Source of the DNA: Enoplolaimus lenunculus
Lineage: Eukaryota; Nematoda; Enoplea; Enoplida; Thoracostomopsidae
Direction of reading: 5' to 3'
NCBI GenBank assembly: GCA_030248215.1
Contig: JASANG010002531.1
Location: forward strand, 62,001 to 126,000
DNA: 64,000 bases
In this document: piece after piece, positions 31,174 to 48,200 of the stretch
Numbering within the stretch: position 1 is the stretch's first letter
Layout of the letters: every line of letters starts with the position of its first letter
Notes under the pieces: model-generated
Seen by the model: the letters and a program-made list of their open reading frames with translations, nothing else
What the model was told of the DNA's origin: nothing
Databases searched by the model: none
Program-made: the position numbers and the translations under genes

Positions 31174-31619
31174 TGTTATTTCAAACTGCAACGATGCACA
31201 CAATCAAATATCGGGACCATAGCTAAGGAAGCGAAGTTCTAATCACCTTTAATAAGCAGGTTGAACTAATCTGAATATAATTATGGCTCAGCTGATATAA
31301 GCTTTATTCCGAAATATGTCCATTTTGAAAATTTTTAGCTTCTTGCAATATGTTGGAACAAATGCGAGTTTGCCCGAAATGGGTCCATCAATTGCCAACA
31401 TTAGTAGAAATAGCCAGATACTATAGTCAACTTGGTTCGAATATGTGCAACCGACGCCAATATATTACCAGCGAAAATGTTGCAACGTCAAATAACAATG
31501 TATAAATAAAATCAAAACAAGCTTAATTATATATAAGGATTAGTATTAAATTGCATACGTATATATAAAATCAGCTGTAACAGTGTCCAAAATACATTTG
31601 TTGGTCCTTCTTGCTTTAA

Positions 31620-32306
31620 TAATCTATATCTAAAAGCTGGAACGCCCCACATACGTATTTTGGGCAACATTCCAACAGGTATTTGTTTACGTTACGTATG
31701 CAAATTAAGATTGTATGCATTGAGATACCTACTGTTTCAGATGTTTTATATATTTTATTTTGTTCACTTAAATATGAAGAGCCCAGGCAACAATTTAACC
31801 TACGGCCGTAGAAGCGTCAGTTCAGTTACACATGTGTGCAGCTACATGTACTAGTATAGATTTAAAGTTACACCGAGTTAATGACGCGACCACAGATTTC
31901 CAGTCGGTAAATCATTAAAATTAATCGAATAACGATATTAACACGTTTATTTGACTGAAACTCAAATCATTACCGCGAGCGAATTGCTGCTACAGCGTAG
32001 CCCAAAAACACTCATTTCACTGCATCAAAGTCAAATTAGTTAACCCGACGCCCAACTTCAGCTCTAAAATTCTAAAATAGTTAAACAACGTTACGCTCGG
32101 AATGTCTATTTCCGCTTGAAAAGTTGACACTCGACCAAACGCCTTGTTTACAGCTGCGAAAGCACAAAAATTTCCATGCAAATTTTCTTTTCATAGAACA
32201 AAGAACAACCATGTGTATTTCCCGAGAAATTTTTGTAAACAAAGTAATGCTGGAAATTTGCCCAAAATACGTATGTGGGGCTTTTCCGCTTTAATATATA
32301 GATTTA
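31620..32306. mobile_element. Non-autonomous element with about 50-bp inverted ends and TTAA flanks
   Basis: The left end (TAATCTATATCTAAAAGC, then CCCCACATACGTATTTTGGG) and right end (CCCAAAATACGTATGTGGGG, then ATATATAGATTTA) are inverted. TTAA lies on both sides (31616-31619, 32307-32310), the target of piggyBac- and Kolobok-type transposases. The 687 bp hold no credible gene. Confidence 0.75.
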
Positions 32307-33428
32307 TTAATTTGACTCAGCTCAGCATGCAAACCACGTAAATTATAACAGAGCTATAAACAGTAACTTGTTGCCATGCCGTTGCTCACCAAATCAAAAC
32401 TTTAAATTTGTGCAGTATGCGCTTTTAGGAACAATAGATCTTGCAAACATTTGAATCCGTTTATGTATCTAAATCACACATTTTTATTTGAACTCTATTC
32501 CGCCAGCGAAAACAAGTCACCGCCCGAGGTCCGTGACAAAAACTTGCAATTGCTGTTTTTATACTTACAGCTAAAATAATTACTTTTTTCCACATTATGG
32601 ATAAATTTCTGCAAACACTACTTCCGTCTCTTTATTACCCATCCTTTAGCCATCACAAGGTTACCATAAATCGCTTCAGTAAACGTTTCAAACTCGTGCA
32701 AACAACCGGGGGGAATGAAATGATTTTTTATGAAGCATCCCCTTCATAAACTTTATTTTATCATGACTTTTAGGTGTAAATGTACGTAAAAATTTCGAGT
32801 GAAAAACCATTAACGGTAGCAGTTCGCTGCAATATTAATTCGACAATACTGTAAACCCGATCTACGATAAGAAACGTAATTTTTTGACCAGAAAAATGTT
32901 TTAAATTTTATATATCATAACAGTCACTCGTTGCAACCTTAAACTATCAAAAAGTTTAAAATTTATATTTGCTCGGAAGGGCAGCAAACGCACAAAAGAC
33001 TTGGTGTATTTCATCAAAAGCTATTAATTATATCAACATTATAGCAAACTTCAAACACTTGTTTACCGTACAGTTTTTTGTTTTTTTTAATTTTAATGGT
33101 TTGGGGGAGAATTGAATTCTTAACGGTACAGACACAATTTGCCAGAAAGATTTGAGTGTCTCAAAAACAATCGCGGTTCAAGGGGGCCCCGATGCCGCTG
33201 CGCCACAAACAGGGATCACAACAATACGTTTGTATTAAAATTTAAAGTCTTGTCATCCCCCTCCGAAATTTGTGGATCCACCGCTGCACTAGCGGATTCA
33301 GAGGTAGGTAGGTATCGGGGGGAAACGTACGCCCCCCCTCGTCAGAATTTTTTTGCGTTAATGGTAAGGTTTCTACCTTACAATATTTCCCTCATACGTT
33401 TTTTGTGATAATATGATAAGGTCCCTGC

Positions 33429-33763
33429 CAGGGTGTAAACAGATAGTAAAATAACGGAAACGGATAGTGATCAAAACAACGGAAACGGAAATCGGATATT
33501 GAAGTATAAAAATTTCAAAAATGTATTATTTTCCACCAATACAATTGAGGTGCCACTAATTCACTGGTCTTTCAAAGAAATAAATGGCGGATGCTTCGAA
33601 ATTTTTATGATTTTGGATGAATTTCGTAATTCTTATTTCATTTCTAACAATTGCAGCATATCTTAGTTACAAAAAATGCCAGATATATACGTGATTTGTA
33701 AGTAATTTTGAACGTAAAACTAGTGTACACCGATTGGAAACGCATATCCAGAGTTACACCCTG
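33429..33763. mobile_element. hAT-type MITE with perfect 8-bp target duplication
   Basis: It begins CAGGGTGTAAACAG and ends GAGTTACACCCTG. GTCCCTGC is duplicated exactly (33421-33428, 33764-33771). CAGGG ends plus an 8-bp duplication are hAT features. Subterminal GGAAACGG motifs recur. Relatives lie at about 7560, 16330, 17507, 24034 and 60110. Confidence 0.85.
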
Positions 33764-34123
33764 GTCCCTGCCATATAGTTTTTGCATTGCCTAACATTTG
33801 CCAGCCCGTTTCCCGTAAAACATTTCGGGATCCGCCTCTGTACCGCGGCCCAAACGTTTTTAACCAGGTTGACTGATATGGGACTAGGTGCTATTTGTAA
33901 TCTGTTTTTGCAACCAAAGTTGATACACAGATTTTGAATGCAACATTTTCGGCTCTGCTTTTGATTTCAAATTTAAAAATTTAAATAAAAAACCGAAAGC
34001 AAAGTGGGTTCTTTATCCAAGCTTAAATTTTTTTAAGTTAGCTAGTACCTAAAGAAATAATCTTCGAAGCTATTATTATTCCTACTACTGCATAGTAACC
34101 CAACTAAAAAGGACGTAAATAAC

Positions 34124-34712
34124 AGAAGCTCCCCATTTTGAGTCCCAATCAATACGACTCTGTATTCCTATACACTGCAAAAAATGGTAGTCAAATTGAC
34201 TCCCTCCGAAATAGGCTCTACGGGACTACACAAACTGAGTCAAAATTCGACTCCACCAGAGTCAAACGTGCGATTTAGCGAGTCAAATTTGATTCTATGT
34301 GAGTCGAATTTGGCTCAGTTTGTGTAGTCCCGTAGAGCCTATTTCGGAGAGAGTCAATTTGACTCACCATTTTTTGCAGTGTAGGTAAGTGGATAGAGTT
34401 CATAAGTTTTCATTCGCGTGCATAAAAGAAATCAAAGCACAAGAATTTTCGAGACTGCTCAAATATGCAACAGACACACAGACGAACCGCATAAACTTTA
34501 TTAAATCGAGAAACAACAAAGATTAACGAACATGGCAGTCACCAAAAAGCTTTGGATCAATTTCTGCCCAAAAGCAAGAATATGAAAAGAGCCGTGGGAC
34601 CAACCAACATAGTGTGAATTCAAAACAAATTACAGTCCGTACCTAAATAGTAGGGGTAATCTCTGGAAAAGCAAAATAAACATTAGTTTTTGTCGTATTT
34701 GGGTCACTACAG
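34124..34712. mobile_element. GACCCGAATAAGAG-family MITE interrupted by a GAGTC-repeat MITE
   Basis: Left fragment CCCCATTTTGAGTCCCAATC and right fragment GTCGTATTTGGGTCACTACAG belong to one copy of the family. The outer left end is lost. The interruption is the element at 34173-34381. Confidence 0.65.
34173..34381. mobile_element. TA-flanked GAGTC-repeat palindromic MITE, complete
   Basis: Ends CACTGCAAAAAATGGTAG and ACCATTTTTTGCAGTG are inverted, with TA on both sides (34171-34172, 34382-34383). The arms contain CTCTACGGGACTACACAAAC and its complement, and four GAGTC blocks. This is the best copy of the family. Confidence 0.85.
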
Positions 34713-36451
34713 TAACATATATTTCTGTTACAATTTAAACGTAAATTTTATAAAGGACGAGCTAAAAATAACCGTAGACAGTATTTAAGCTTACTGTGCC
34801 ATCCATATAGCTAGTATTGTTGTTTATCTGAGTATTTGTCAACAAGTGTCACAGGCTAAAAACGCTCTTATTCAAAAACAGCTTAATTTATCTGCATTCT
34901 GAACACTAGGGGAAGATAGAATATATACCTCCTTCCGAAATTTCTCCTGAGACGAGAAAAAAGCGCTACTAAACTTGCTTCAGAGCAAGCTTCTAGATTC
35001 TACTGGTCAAAAATTTATTTAGCACCTGAGCGGAAGTTTTGGCTACGCCCCTATCGCATAGCAAAAATATTAATTTGTACAAGGTTGCATTTACCGTCGA
35101 TAAAACGCACGACAGTGCTTGGGTCAGAAATTTTTAACGCTGCCACGCATATATATTTTACTCAACATGGCTTTTATTGAGCTAAAAGCGATCAAAAGCC
35201 AAACGAAATTTTCAGCAGTATAAAAAACACCGGAATATCTGGTTTTCATCGCTGCTGCTGTGAGTCATGGCCTAGATGCACACCTTGTATACTTACTAAA
35301 CTGACTTCATACAGTCTTGCACAGAATGGCTGTCAGTACAATTGGATATACATAAAAACACCGGCAACCTACTGTAAGACCCGTGTAAGAGGAAGACTGA
35401 TATTTATTTCGCTGGGTGCTTTTTGTGTAAATATGCGCGTTGCGTTTTGCGGATGCCCGAGTAAACCAGTTCTTGTGCTTGAGGTAAGATAGAACACGAT
35501 ATAATATAATAGCGTACAGCTAACGTATAACCCTTGTGTATAAAATTGGTATTCAACTAAACACTCCCTCCATCACTGTTTTTGAAATACTTTTCAACCA
35601 AAATTTACTTCATCACAAGCTGGTATAAATAAATTTCGAAATATGCAAATGATCCCGTATAGTAAATTCAAAACATAGCTCAGCAGCGACGAAGAATTGT
35701 GCGGGCCTTACCTTTTTCCGTGAGATTGCAATAGAGTAAAGCTTTAAGCTTTAGACGATTTCTTCTTATTCTTAGGCTTATAGTTATAAACTTATGGGTC
35801 ATTCACGGTATACTTTCTACGCTGCTGTAAAAAATTGTCCACCCACTTGTTTGCAAGGGCGGCACAAAACAATACTGTTTTTTAAGATATTTCGACTTTG
35901 CAGAGGGCATACGTATTAAGTCTGTTATGGCGGCAGTCCCTTCGGAGGGAGTAGGGACAATGTGAACACAGTTCGAACAGTGTCTGATAAGAGTTCCTTC
36001 GCACAGACTCTGTATAATTGCTTCAAGCGAAACGAATTGACAAAGTGGCATCTGTATGTGCGATAGTGTGACAAAGTATACTCCATTTAGAGGCACTCTC
36101 TATTGTCGGCCGGGTGTGTACACATAGTGTGACTGACTTTTGGATATATAATTTGCAAACACTGCAATTAGGAACTTAGGGACTGGCATGTGGGTACAAT
36201 TCGTTACAGTACCTAGACAGTATAACGTGGATGACCCATATTTATTTTTACACCGAGGTGTAGGCGTAGCCTGTAAATATGCTTAAATTACTATTAAACG
36301 TCTTAACCATACACGGGTTGAAATATTTGAAGCAGCAATTTAAACTTTAATTCTTAAACACAGAAATGGAAAGAAAATCACAAAAAATCACTTACACAGA
36401 AAAACTTAATTTATTTGGAAGCCCTTAAAAGATATTAAATAATGTAATTTT

Positions 36452-41678
<5,227 letters not shown>

Positions 41679-41734
41679 TACAACGAACCACACTATATGT
41701 AAGTTTAACGAAGCTTTAGATGTACGAACTGTAT

Positions 41735-41988
41735 GCATGTGAGACATGCTTGTCCGTTATGTGCACATGCAATAAGGTGCAGTGCACTGTATATATGCTA
41801 GCTGGCAGCATATGGTGGACACATATATTCGACGAAAAATGCAGTTAAAGAGGCGGGCTACGTGGCGCAGTGGTAGAGTATTCGCTTAAGCATCCGTAGG
41901 CTGAAAGTTCGAACCCCACTCCGGAGGTCCGCTTTTCCAACTGCTTAGTAAAAGTAAAAAGGTCTCAAGTCCCCCACCTAGACTGACA
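41735..41988 (+). repeat. tRNA-derived SINE copy
   Basis: The unit runs from GCATGTGAGACATGCTTGTC to CCTAGACTGAC. The tRNA-like head (41853-41933) has an A box (GTGGCGCAGTGGTAGAG) and a B box (GTTCGAACCCC). Confidence 0.85.
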
Positions 41989-42185
41989 CCAACAATGTGA
42001 ATTAAGATTCTTAAGTAGTCTGAATTATAACTGTTGGTCTAGTAATCAGGAACCGAGACATATGAACTTTATACTTAACAACTGGAAAAACAGATGCTGA
42101 ATGGGCACGAATTAGCAGCCTTTACGTATTTACAGCAAGTCAACATACAAGTGTGCATCAAAAATAATTAATGCAGCCAGTGTAA

Positions 42186-42438
42186 GAATGTGAGATATGC
42201 TTGTCTTAGTGCATATGCAATAAATGCAATGCGCCTTGTGTTGTATGCTTGCTGGCAGCATATGGTCGACACATATAGTCGACGAAAACTGCAGTTGGAG
42301 AGGCGGGCTGCGTGGCGCAGCGGTAGAGTGCTCGCTTAAGGATCCGTAGCCTGAGAGTTCGATCCCTGTTCTGGAGGCCCGCTTTTTCAGCTGCTTAGTA
42401 AAAAGGTCTGAACTCCCGGTTCCTACCTAGACTGACAG
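42186..42438 (+). repeat. tRNA-derived SINE copy
   Basis: It has the same unit structure: the arm (GAATGTGAGATATGCTTG), the head with GTGGCGCAGCGGTAGAG and GTTCGATCCC, and the tail CCTAGACTGAC. Confidence 0.85.
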
Positions 42439-42908
42439 CCAGGATGCAACCAAAATTATAAAATACGGAACCAGACCGGAAGTCGCTTTTAATGGGAAAA
42501 CAAATTAATTATTATTAATAGCGAAGCGAAGTAAAAGTTTTTACTTAATTTTTGCGTTGTGTAAATCCTCACTTTCAAAAGAAGCCAAATTCGCTCTCAA
42601 TGTCTTTGTAGTAAGTTTTGAGTGAATCTTAGTTTATTAAATGACAACGGGCTTTATATTTGTCATCAGAATAGTCCGAAAATTTGCCTAAAACTTCTAA
42701 TAATTAACTCAACCTGAAATGAATACAAAAGCAATGTAATAAAGGGGTAAATACAATCTCTGTTATTCATGACAGACTGCATTCGATTCGACAGCTTTGT
42801 TCTCACATAATGACAATGGAAAGTGTACGTTAATGCGCACCATTAGCTACGTAAATATGGTTATCACTAAATCCCTCGTTTGCGGTGTAACTGCACTTAG
42901 TTGTAAAA

Positions 42909-43155
42909 GCATGTGAGACATGCTTTTCCGTTATGTGCACATGCAATATAGTGCAGTGCACTGTATGTAAGCTGGCAGCATACGGTCGCACATATAGTCG
43001 ACGAAAAATGCACTTGGAGAGGCGGGCTGCGTGGCGCAGTGGCAACAGCGTCTGCCCGACACGCAGAAGATCGCTAGTTCGAAACCACCCGTAACCCGCT
43101 TTTCCAGCTGCTTGATAGAAAGGTCTTATGTCCCTCAGTTCCAACCTAGCGTGAC
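42909..43155 (+). repeat. tRNA-derived SINE copy with a different tRNA-like core
   Basis: The arms match the other copies, but the core between A and B boxes differs: TGGCAACAGCGTCTGCCCG, then ACACGCAGAAGATCGC and AGTTCGAAACC. That core can fold a TCTGC/GCAGA anticodon stem with loop CCGACAC (GAC anticodon), while the others read GTAGAGTGCTCGCTTAAGG. It is followed by a 110-bp spacer that is repeated after the next copy. Confidence 0.8.
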
Positions 43156-43265
43156 ATGGGGTTACGACGTGAGCGCAATGATAAACTGCCGCGCTGAACA
43201 CGGTATTCAGTCAAAAATAAGATGGACGGTCAAGGGACGACCTTGTTGAAAATAAGGACATGTAA

Positions 43266-43509
43266 GCATGTGACACATGCTTGTCCTGGTGCATATGCAA
43301 TAAGTGCAAGGCACATGTTGTACGGTCGACACATATAGTTGACTCGACGAAAATGCAGTTGGGCAGTTGGAGAGGCGGGCTGCGTGGCATAGACGTGGAG
43401 TGTTCGCTTAAGGATCCGTAGCCTGAGAGTTCGATCCCCGCTCCAGAGGTCCGCTTTTCCAGCTGCTTAGTAAAAATGTCTGAAGTCCGAGTTCCAACCT
43501 AGACTGACA
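43266..43509 (+). repeat. tRNA-derived SINE copy in a tandem duplication
   Basis: The arm is GCATGTGACACATGCTTGTC, the head has GTTCGATCCCCGCTCC, and the tail is CCTAGACTGAC. It is preceded (43156-43265) and followed (43510-43621) by near-identical spacers (TGAGCGCAATGRTAAACTGC), so SINE plus spacer is tandemly duplicated with a period of about 356 bp. Confidence 0.8.
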
Positions 43510-43621
43510 GGGGGGCTACGCCGTGAGCGCAATGGTAAACTGCCGCGCTATGAACACGGTATCCAGTTGAAAATATGATGGACGGTCAAGGGACGACGTT
43601 GTTGAAAGAAGGACATGTATA

Positions 43622-43858
43622 AGTATGTGAGACATGCATGTCCGTTATGTTCACGTGCAATATAGTGCAGTGCACTGTATGTATGCTTCCTGGCAGCATA
43701 ACGAAAAATGCACATGGAGAGGCGGACTGCGTGGCGCAGTGGTAGAATATTCGCTTATTCGCTTAGGATCTATAGGCTGAGAGTTCGCTCCACGCTCCGG
43801 CGCTTTTCCAGCTGCTTAGTAAAAACGTCTGAAGTCCCGGTTTTTACCTAGACTGACA
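43622..43858 (+). repeat. tRNA-derived SINE copy
   Basis: It starts AGTATGTGAGACATGCATG and ends CCTAGACTGAC. The head carries a short duplication (TTCGCTTATTCGCTTAGG) and a shortened 3' half. Confidence 0.8.
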
Positions 43859-44124
43859 TTTAGTTAATAATCAAAAAGTAACGTTGCAACGAAATTTGTA
43901 AACATCGTCCATTCCTTTATTGAAACAATTTTACTGCTAAATATGTTTTGCAAGAAACGGCTTTGGACGCTTAACCCTTTCACTCTCATAGAGTATGCTA
44001 TGAGCAACTAAATACAATAATGTACGAGCAATGCACACACTGTGAGCAGTGTTTAACATTTATAACCTATATGCAGAGAGTAAAATCTCCACAAGACGTT
44101 TAGAGCCCCCTCGGGCTCGAGCGT

Positions 44125-44200
44125 CAAGCTCCTATAGCTCAGTGGTCATCGTAAACGCCTCCCACCCGTGAGACTGGGTTAGAATCTCACCTTGAAATTA
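44125..44200 (+). repeat. tRNA-like relic (Gly-CCC-like)
   Basis: It contains TATAGCTCAGTGGTCATCG (A-box-like), a loop CTCCCAC that would give a CCC anticodon, and GGGTTAGAATCTCAC (B-box-like). Stems pair poorly, so it is probably a pseudogene or SINE head rather than an active tRNA. Confidence 0.35.
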
Positions 44201-44480
44201 CATGTAATGTGAAATTGCAATATTCATGTGAGAAAGGGTTAATAAAGTTTTGGTGTTGTGGTTTGTTTTGAGAAGAAGATGGACTTGGAAATGAAGGATT
44301 CGGATTGAACAACGTAAAAACAAGTGCATCGATAAAGCAAAAGGAACAAATGAATAATGAGTGTATCGCATTGACGCCTTAATTCCGGGGCATAAAAATC
44401 GACATCAATCCACTTCTTACCTGCCCCAAATTATAACTAGATTTTTCCGCTTAGCTATATAAATGTCCGCAAAATTTATA

Positions 44481-44878
44481 TCGAATAGTAGATTGTAACG
44501 TTTTTTAGTCTTTTCGGAATCAAATGACACTTATTGCCGGCTACTATTGTCCAATCATTAGTGTTTACTGACAAGTCATTTAACATAAAACAGTTCGATT
44601 GACAAATAATTGCAATGTATTGGTCTTATTGCGAGGAGAACAGAGTTTGAGGTAAAAACTAAAGAAAACGTCGAAGTTTTCGAATAGTAGATTGTAACGT
44701 TTTTTAGTCTTTTCGGAATCAAATGACACTTATTGCCGGCTACTATTGTCCAATCATTTATGTTTACTGACAAGTCATTTAACATAAAACAGTTCCATTG
44801 ACAAATAATTGCAATGTATTGGTCTTATTGCGAGGAGAACAGAGTTTGAGGTAAAAACTAAAGAAAACGTCGAAGTTT
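44481..44878. repeat. 199-bp tandem duplication
   Basis: 44481-44679 and 44680-44878 are nearly identical (a few differences, such as CAATCATTAG against CAATCATTTA and AGTTCGATTG against AGTTCCATTG). The duplication lies about 330 bp upstream of the ATG4 start codon. Confidence 0.9.
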
Positions 44879-45206
44879 AAGTGCTATGTCAAACTCACTT
44901 TAATTCTACATGCAAATCGGTGTTTCAAATTCTTTTCGTAGGAAACTTGTCAATAATTTACTTAGCTAGTATTGTTGTGAAGTAAAATTATTGGGATTCC
45001 GATTCCAACTAGAATTTGGATTTATACCGAGTCCCGAATGCGTTTCATCAATCAAAATCGGAACTTTCAAAAATTCCAATATAATTCAGCTCCGCTTTCT
45101 CATCCTGGGGCTTGTGGTCAGTTTAATGAAATTAACGAGCGTGTTTTAGTTTGTGCATTCGTTTTATCCATTGAACAAAATTAAACCTGAAATAGGTTGT
45201 AAAAGA

Positions 45207-48200
45207 ATGCTGGAAACATGTATTTTGTTGGAACCGGGTCAGATGGAATTTGAATGGACGTGTTGGCGTGACAAACCCATATGGGTACTTGGTTCTTATA
45301 TTCCACTTAATGGTAAATGTATTGCAGGCTACGGTTGCACACATTGTTTGATATTTTGCTTTCTTTATTAAAGTCTTCGACGTTTACCAAGATCCCAAGA
45401 AATCATACATCTAAGCGTGCAGGTTATAGATAATATGCAAGTTGTCGATCATATACCCAGTAACGCAGTGTGCTAGTGTGTAGTCGCTTGGAATTCTAAT
45501 TATTTAGTCTGTTGCTGAGAAATACAGTTAATATACGTACGTACCAGTTTTGCTTGTTTTCAGATTTGCGATCGGTTCGAAAAGTCGTTCATTCTCTTTT
45601 TTGGTTTTGTTATCGCGAAAACTTTAGCGAAATTGGTGAGTTGAATACTTACCGTTACCGCATATACTTTACTGTGTCTTTAGGTGTTTCAATTTACAAC
45701 TTGAATCCAATAATTTTGAATAACAATGCATTTTTACGTGACGAAGTGATACGCATAAGATAACTAAGTATTATGAGAACATAAGCTATTGTTGTATCTG
45801 TTTTTATGCTTCAGAATCTACTAATTTGACAAGCGATAAGGGTTGGGGTTGTATGTTACGCTGTGGTCAAATGATGTTGGCTAATTGTTTTGCTCGCCAC
45901 TATTTTGGGAATGGTTAGTAAAATGAATCTGTAGCACTTGCGGATGCAGTATTTGTCAGTTTTCTTGTTTAGATCATTCAGTTTGCCAGACGAAATTGCT
46001 ATGCAAAAATTATAACGTATTCTTTTCACGGGTGGGCGGTCTCGACAAGTCTCGGGATTTGGCTGGTCTCGGTCTCGGTCACAACGTTTGAGAAACTGAA
46101 TGACCCCTCCGGTTACGCAAAATTCTATTTTTCAGGGGAAATCCAAAACAGGTTATTGTGACAAAGCACAAATAGGTGCATTTTCGCGTTTTATGGGTCA
46201 TCCGCATTTATAACGTTACGCTATGTTAAAAATCACGCTATGTTAAAAAATTTTCCAGTCTATTCGGCTTTCGCGGGCGCAAAAATAACATTATAGCTCT
46301 GATTTAGGGATTGTACCGAGGTTCTTTTGTGACAGTGTGATTTGTTCCAAGCATGTTCGAAGGTGTAAGGTGACAGTAGCCAAGTAAAAATAAAGTAAAA
46401 AATAAATTTTGGCGGCGATTTATTAGTCTAATTGTGTGAAGTGGCAATTGAGAGCAGATAAAAAATTCAAATGTTTTGTTAAAAAATCTTGTTTTTATTT
46501 CCGGTAACTGTTAAAAATTGACCGAGACCGAGGCCAAAAGTCTCGGTCTCGGTAGGCTGGATCTCGGTCTAGGTTTTTTGACCGAGACCGCACATCCCTG
46601 CTGGTGTAAACGCGTGGTAAATAAACTTAGTCACTTAGAGATGCTTCTTTCATTTTGTTGGAGTCTCGCTTTATAGATGCATCGTTTAATTTTGGTGGAA
46701 ATAGTATTGAGCATGAGGAATGCTTTAGAGATTTGGCATTAACATTGACCATATATTTAAGTTCAATAATACAATATACTGTTAAAAAGCTTAATATTGT
46801 TTAATATCAGTTGCTCAAAGTTTTTGGCTCCCGAAATTTGAGACTAATGAAGTTTTTGTTTCTAATCTTAAGCCCTATTCACACGTGCAAGTTTTTGCTG
46901 CGAGAACTTGCAGCTGCAAATTGCACGTAGAACTTGCATCGTTGCATCAGCCAATGAGAACGCGGGTGCAATAAATTCATTGAACTTGCATGGTTATTCA
47001 TACATGTGAACAAAACTTGTAGCTATGATTTTTATTGAATTATTTGGTCTCCCGCATTGGTCGCTTTCGCCCAAAGATGCAAATCTATTGGCAAGTGGAG
47101 ATGTACCGGCTCGCTGGTTCAAAGGACCAATACCGAAGCTGCGACCCCCACGTCCAGCTTCACTCCGAAGTCAGTCGGGTTTTTGTGGAGGGATCAACAC
47201 TTGCCGGCCTTGTTGATCCTAGCCCTATTATTCATGGCTGGCATTGAGCAAAACCCTGGCCCGAAACGTGGCCGAGTATGGTACTGCTGTTACTGTAACA
47301 CGAAGCTGAAGAAGACCGAATCCTCTGCTAAGTGCAAGGAATGCAAAGATTACGCACATATCAACGATGACTGCTGCATCAGGCTACGCCACTCGCATGT
47401 ATGCCTTCGATGCGCGAAAAAGCCCCATAAGGAGGCCAACAACCAACCAACCAAAAAGATTCGTTTCATGCAATGGAACTGCAATGGAATTGGCAAAAAG
47501 AAGACCGAGCTGGAACACTTCCTCAAAACCAAAGGCGTCCACGTTGCAGCTATCCAAGAATCAAAGCTGTCAAAGAAAAGCAAAACACCTAATTTCATCA
47601 AATACAAAGTGCTCAGAAGGGATCGAGGAGTAGACGGAGGCGGTGGTCTGCTTCTGCTCATCCACGAAAGCGTTATGTTCGAACCAATCGAATCCCCGTC
47701 CAAAGAAAAAATGGAATCTCAAGGAGCAGCTTTACAAATAGGAGAACAGATAATCTCAGTCATCAACGTATACATACCACCAACGAGCAGCTGCGATCCC
47801 GGATTTGCACCTACGATCTCACAATTCCTTAGACAAAACGACGCATTGATCCTAGGTGATTTCAATGCTCACAACGAGCTATGGAGCTCAACACTGAGTG
47901 AGGATCGTGGAACGAAGCTTGCTGAAGAAATTCAAGACTCTGACTGTGGTGTCCTCAATCTAAACCAACCCACGCGCATCCCGAGCAATGGTCAAGACAC
48001 ATCACCCGACATATCCATCGCAAGCTCCAGTCTACTAAACCGTTTGACATGGGAGACCTCTATCAGCCTCAGCTCAGATCATGTGCCAATCACCATCGAT
48101 CTGGATACAGGTATCGAAGAAATATCGGTCAACACCCAACAGAGAACATTCATCAATCTGTCAAAGGCGGACTGGAAGAAATACACCGAAGAAACCGAGA

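Larger units (their letters stand above)
31174..36451. other. Intergenic region between gene B and METTL1
   Basis: No gene was recognised. It contains the TTAA-flanked element (31620-32306), a complete hAT-like MITE (33429-33763), nested TA-type MITEs (34124-34712), and a TTAGGC-family fragment (about 35700-35800). The stretch 32310-33420 and 34720-35690 is AT-rich DNA in which I see nothing certain. A METTL1 poly(A) signal (AATAAA on the minus strand) lies at 36410-36415. Confidence 0.55.
41679..45206. other. Intergenic region between METTL1 and ATG4 (divergent genes)
   Basis: The two genes are transcribed away from each other, so both promoters should lie here. I see no clear TATA box or other site. 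The region holds the SINE cluster (41735-43858), a tRNA-like relic near 44125-44200 and a 199-bp tandem duplication (44481-44878). Confidence 0.55.

Noticed and set aside
35803-36096. 97-codon minus-strand frame downstream of METTL1
   Set aside because: No motif, splice context or homologue was recognised, and the METTL1 stop and poly(A) signal lie well before it.
41853-41933. Functional tRNA gene
   Set aside because: A and B boxes are good but the anticodon arm does not pair, and the sequence is embedded in a repeated SINE unit.
42830-43249. Open frames on both strands of 70-120 codons
   Set aside because: They lie over the tRNA-derived SINE, whose tRNA-like core is GC-rich and free of stops by chance.
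47230-47265. NPGP motif as evidence of an integrated picornavirus-like sequence
   Set aside because: The motif is followed by a zinc finger, AP endonuclease and LINE reverse transcriptase with target duplications; 2A-like motifs are known in such LINEs.
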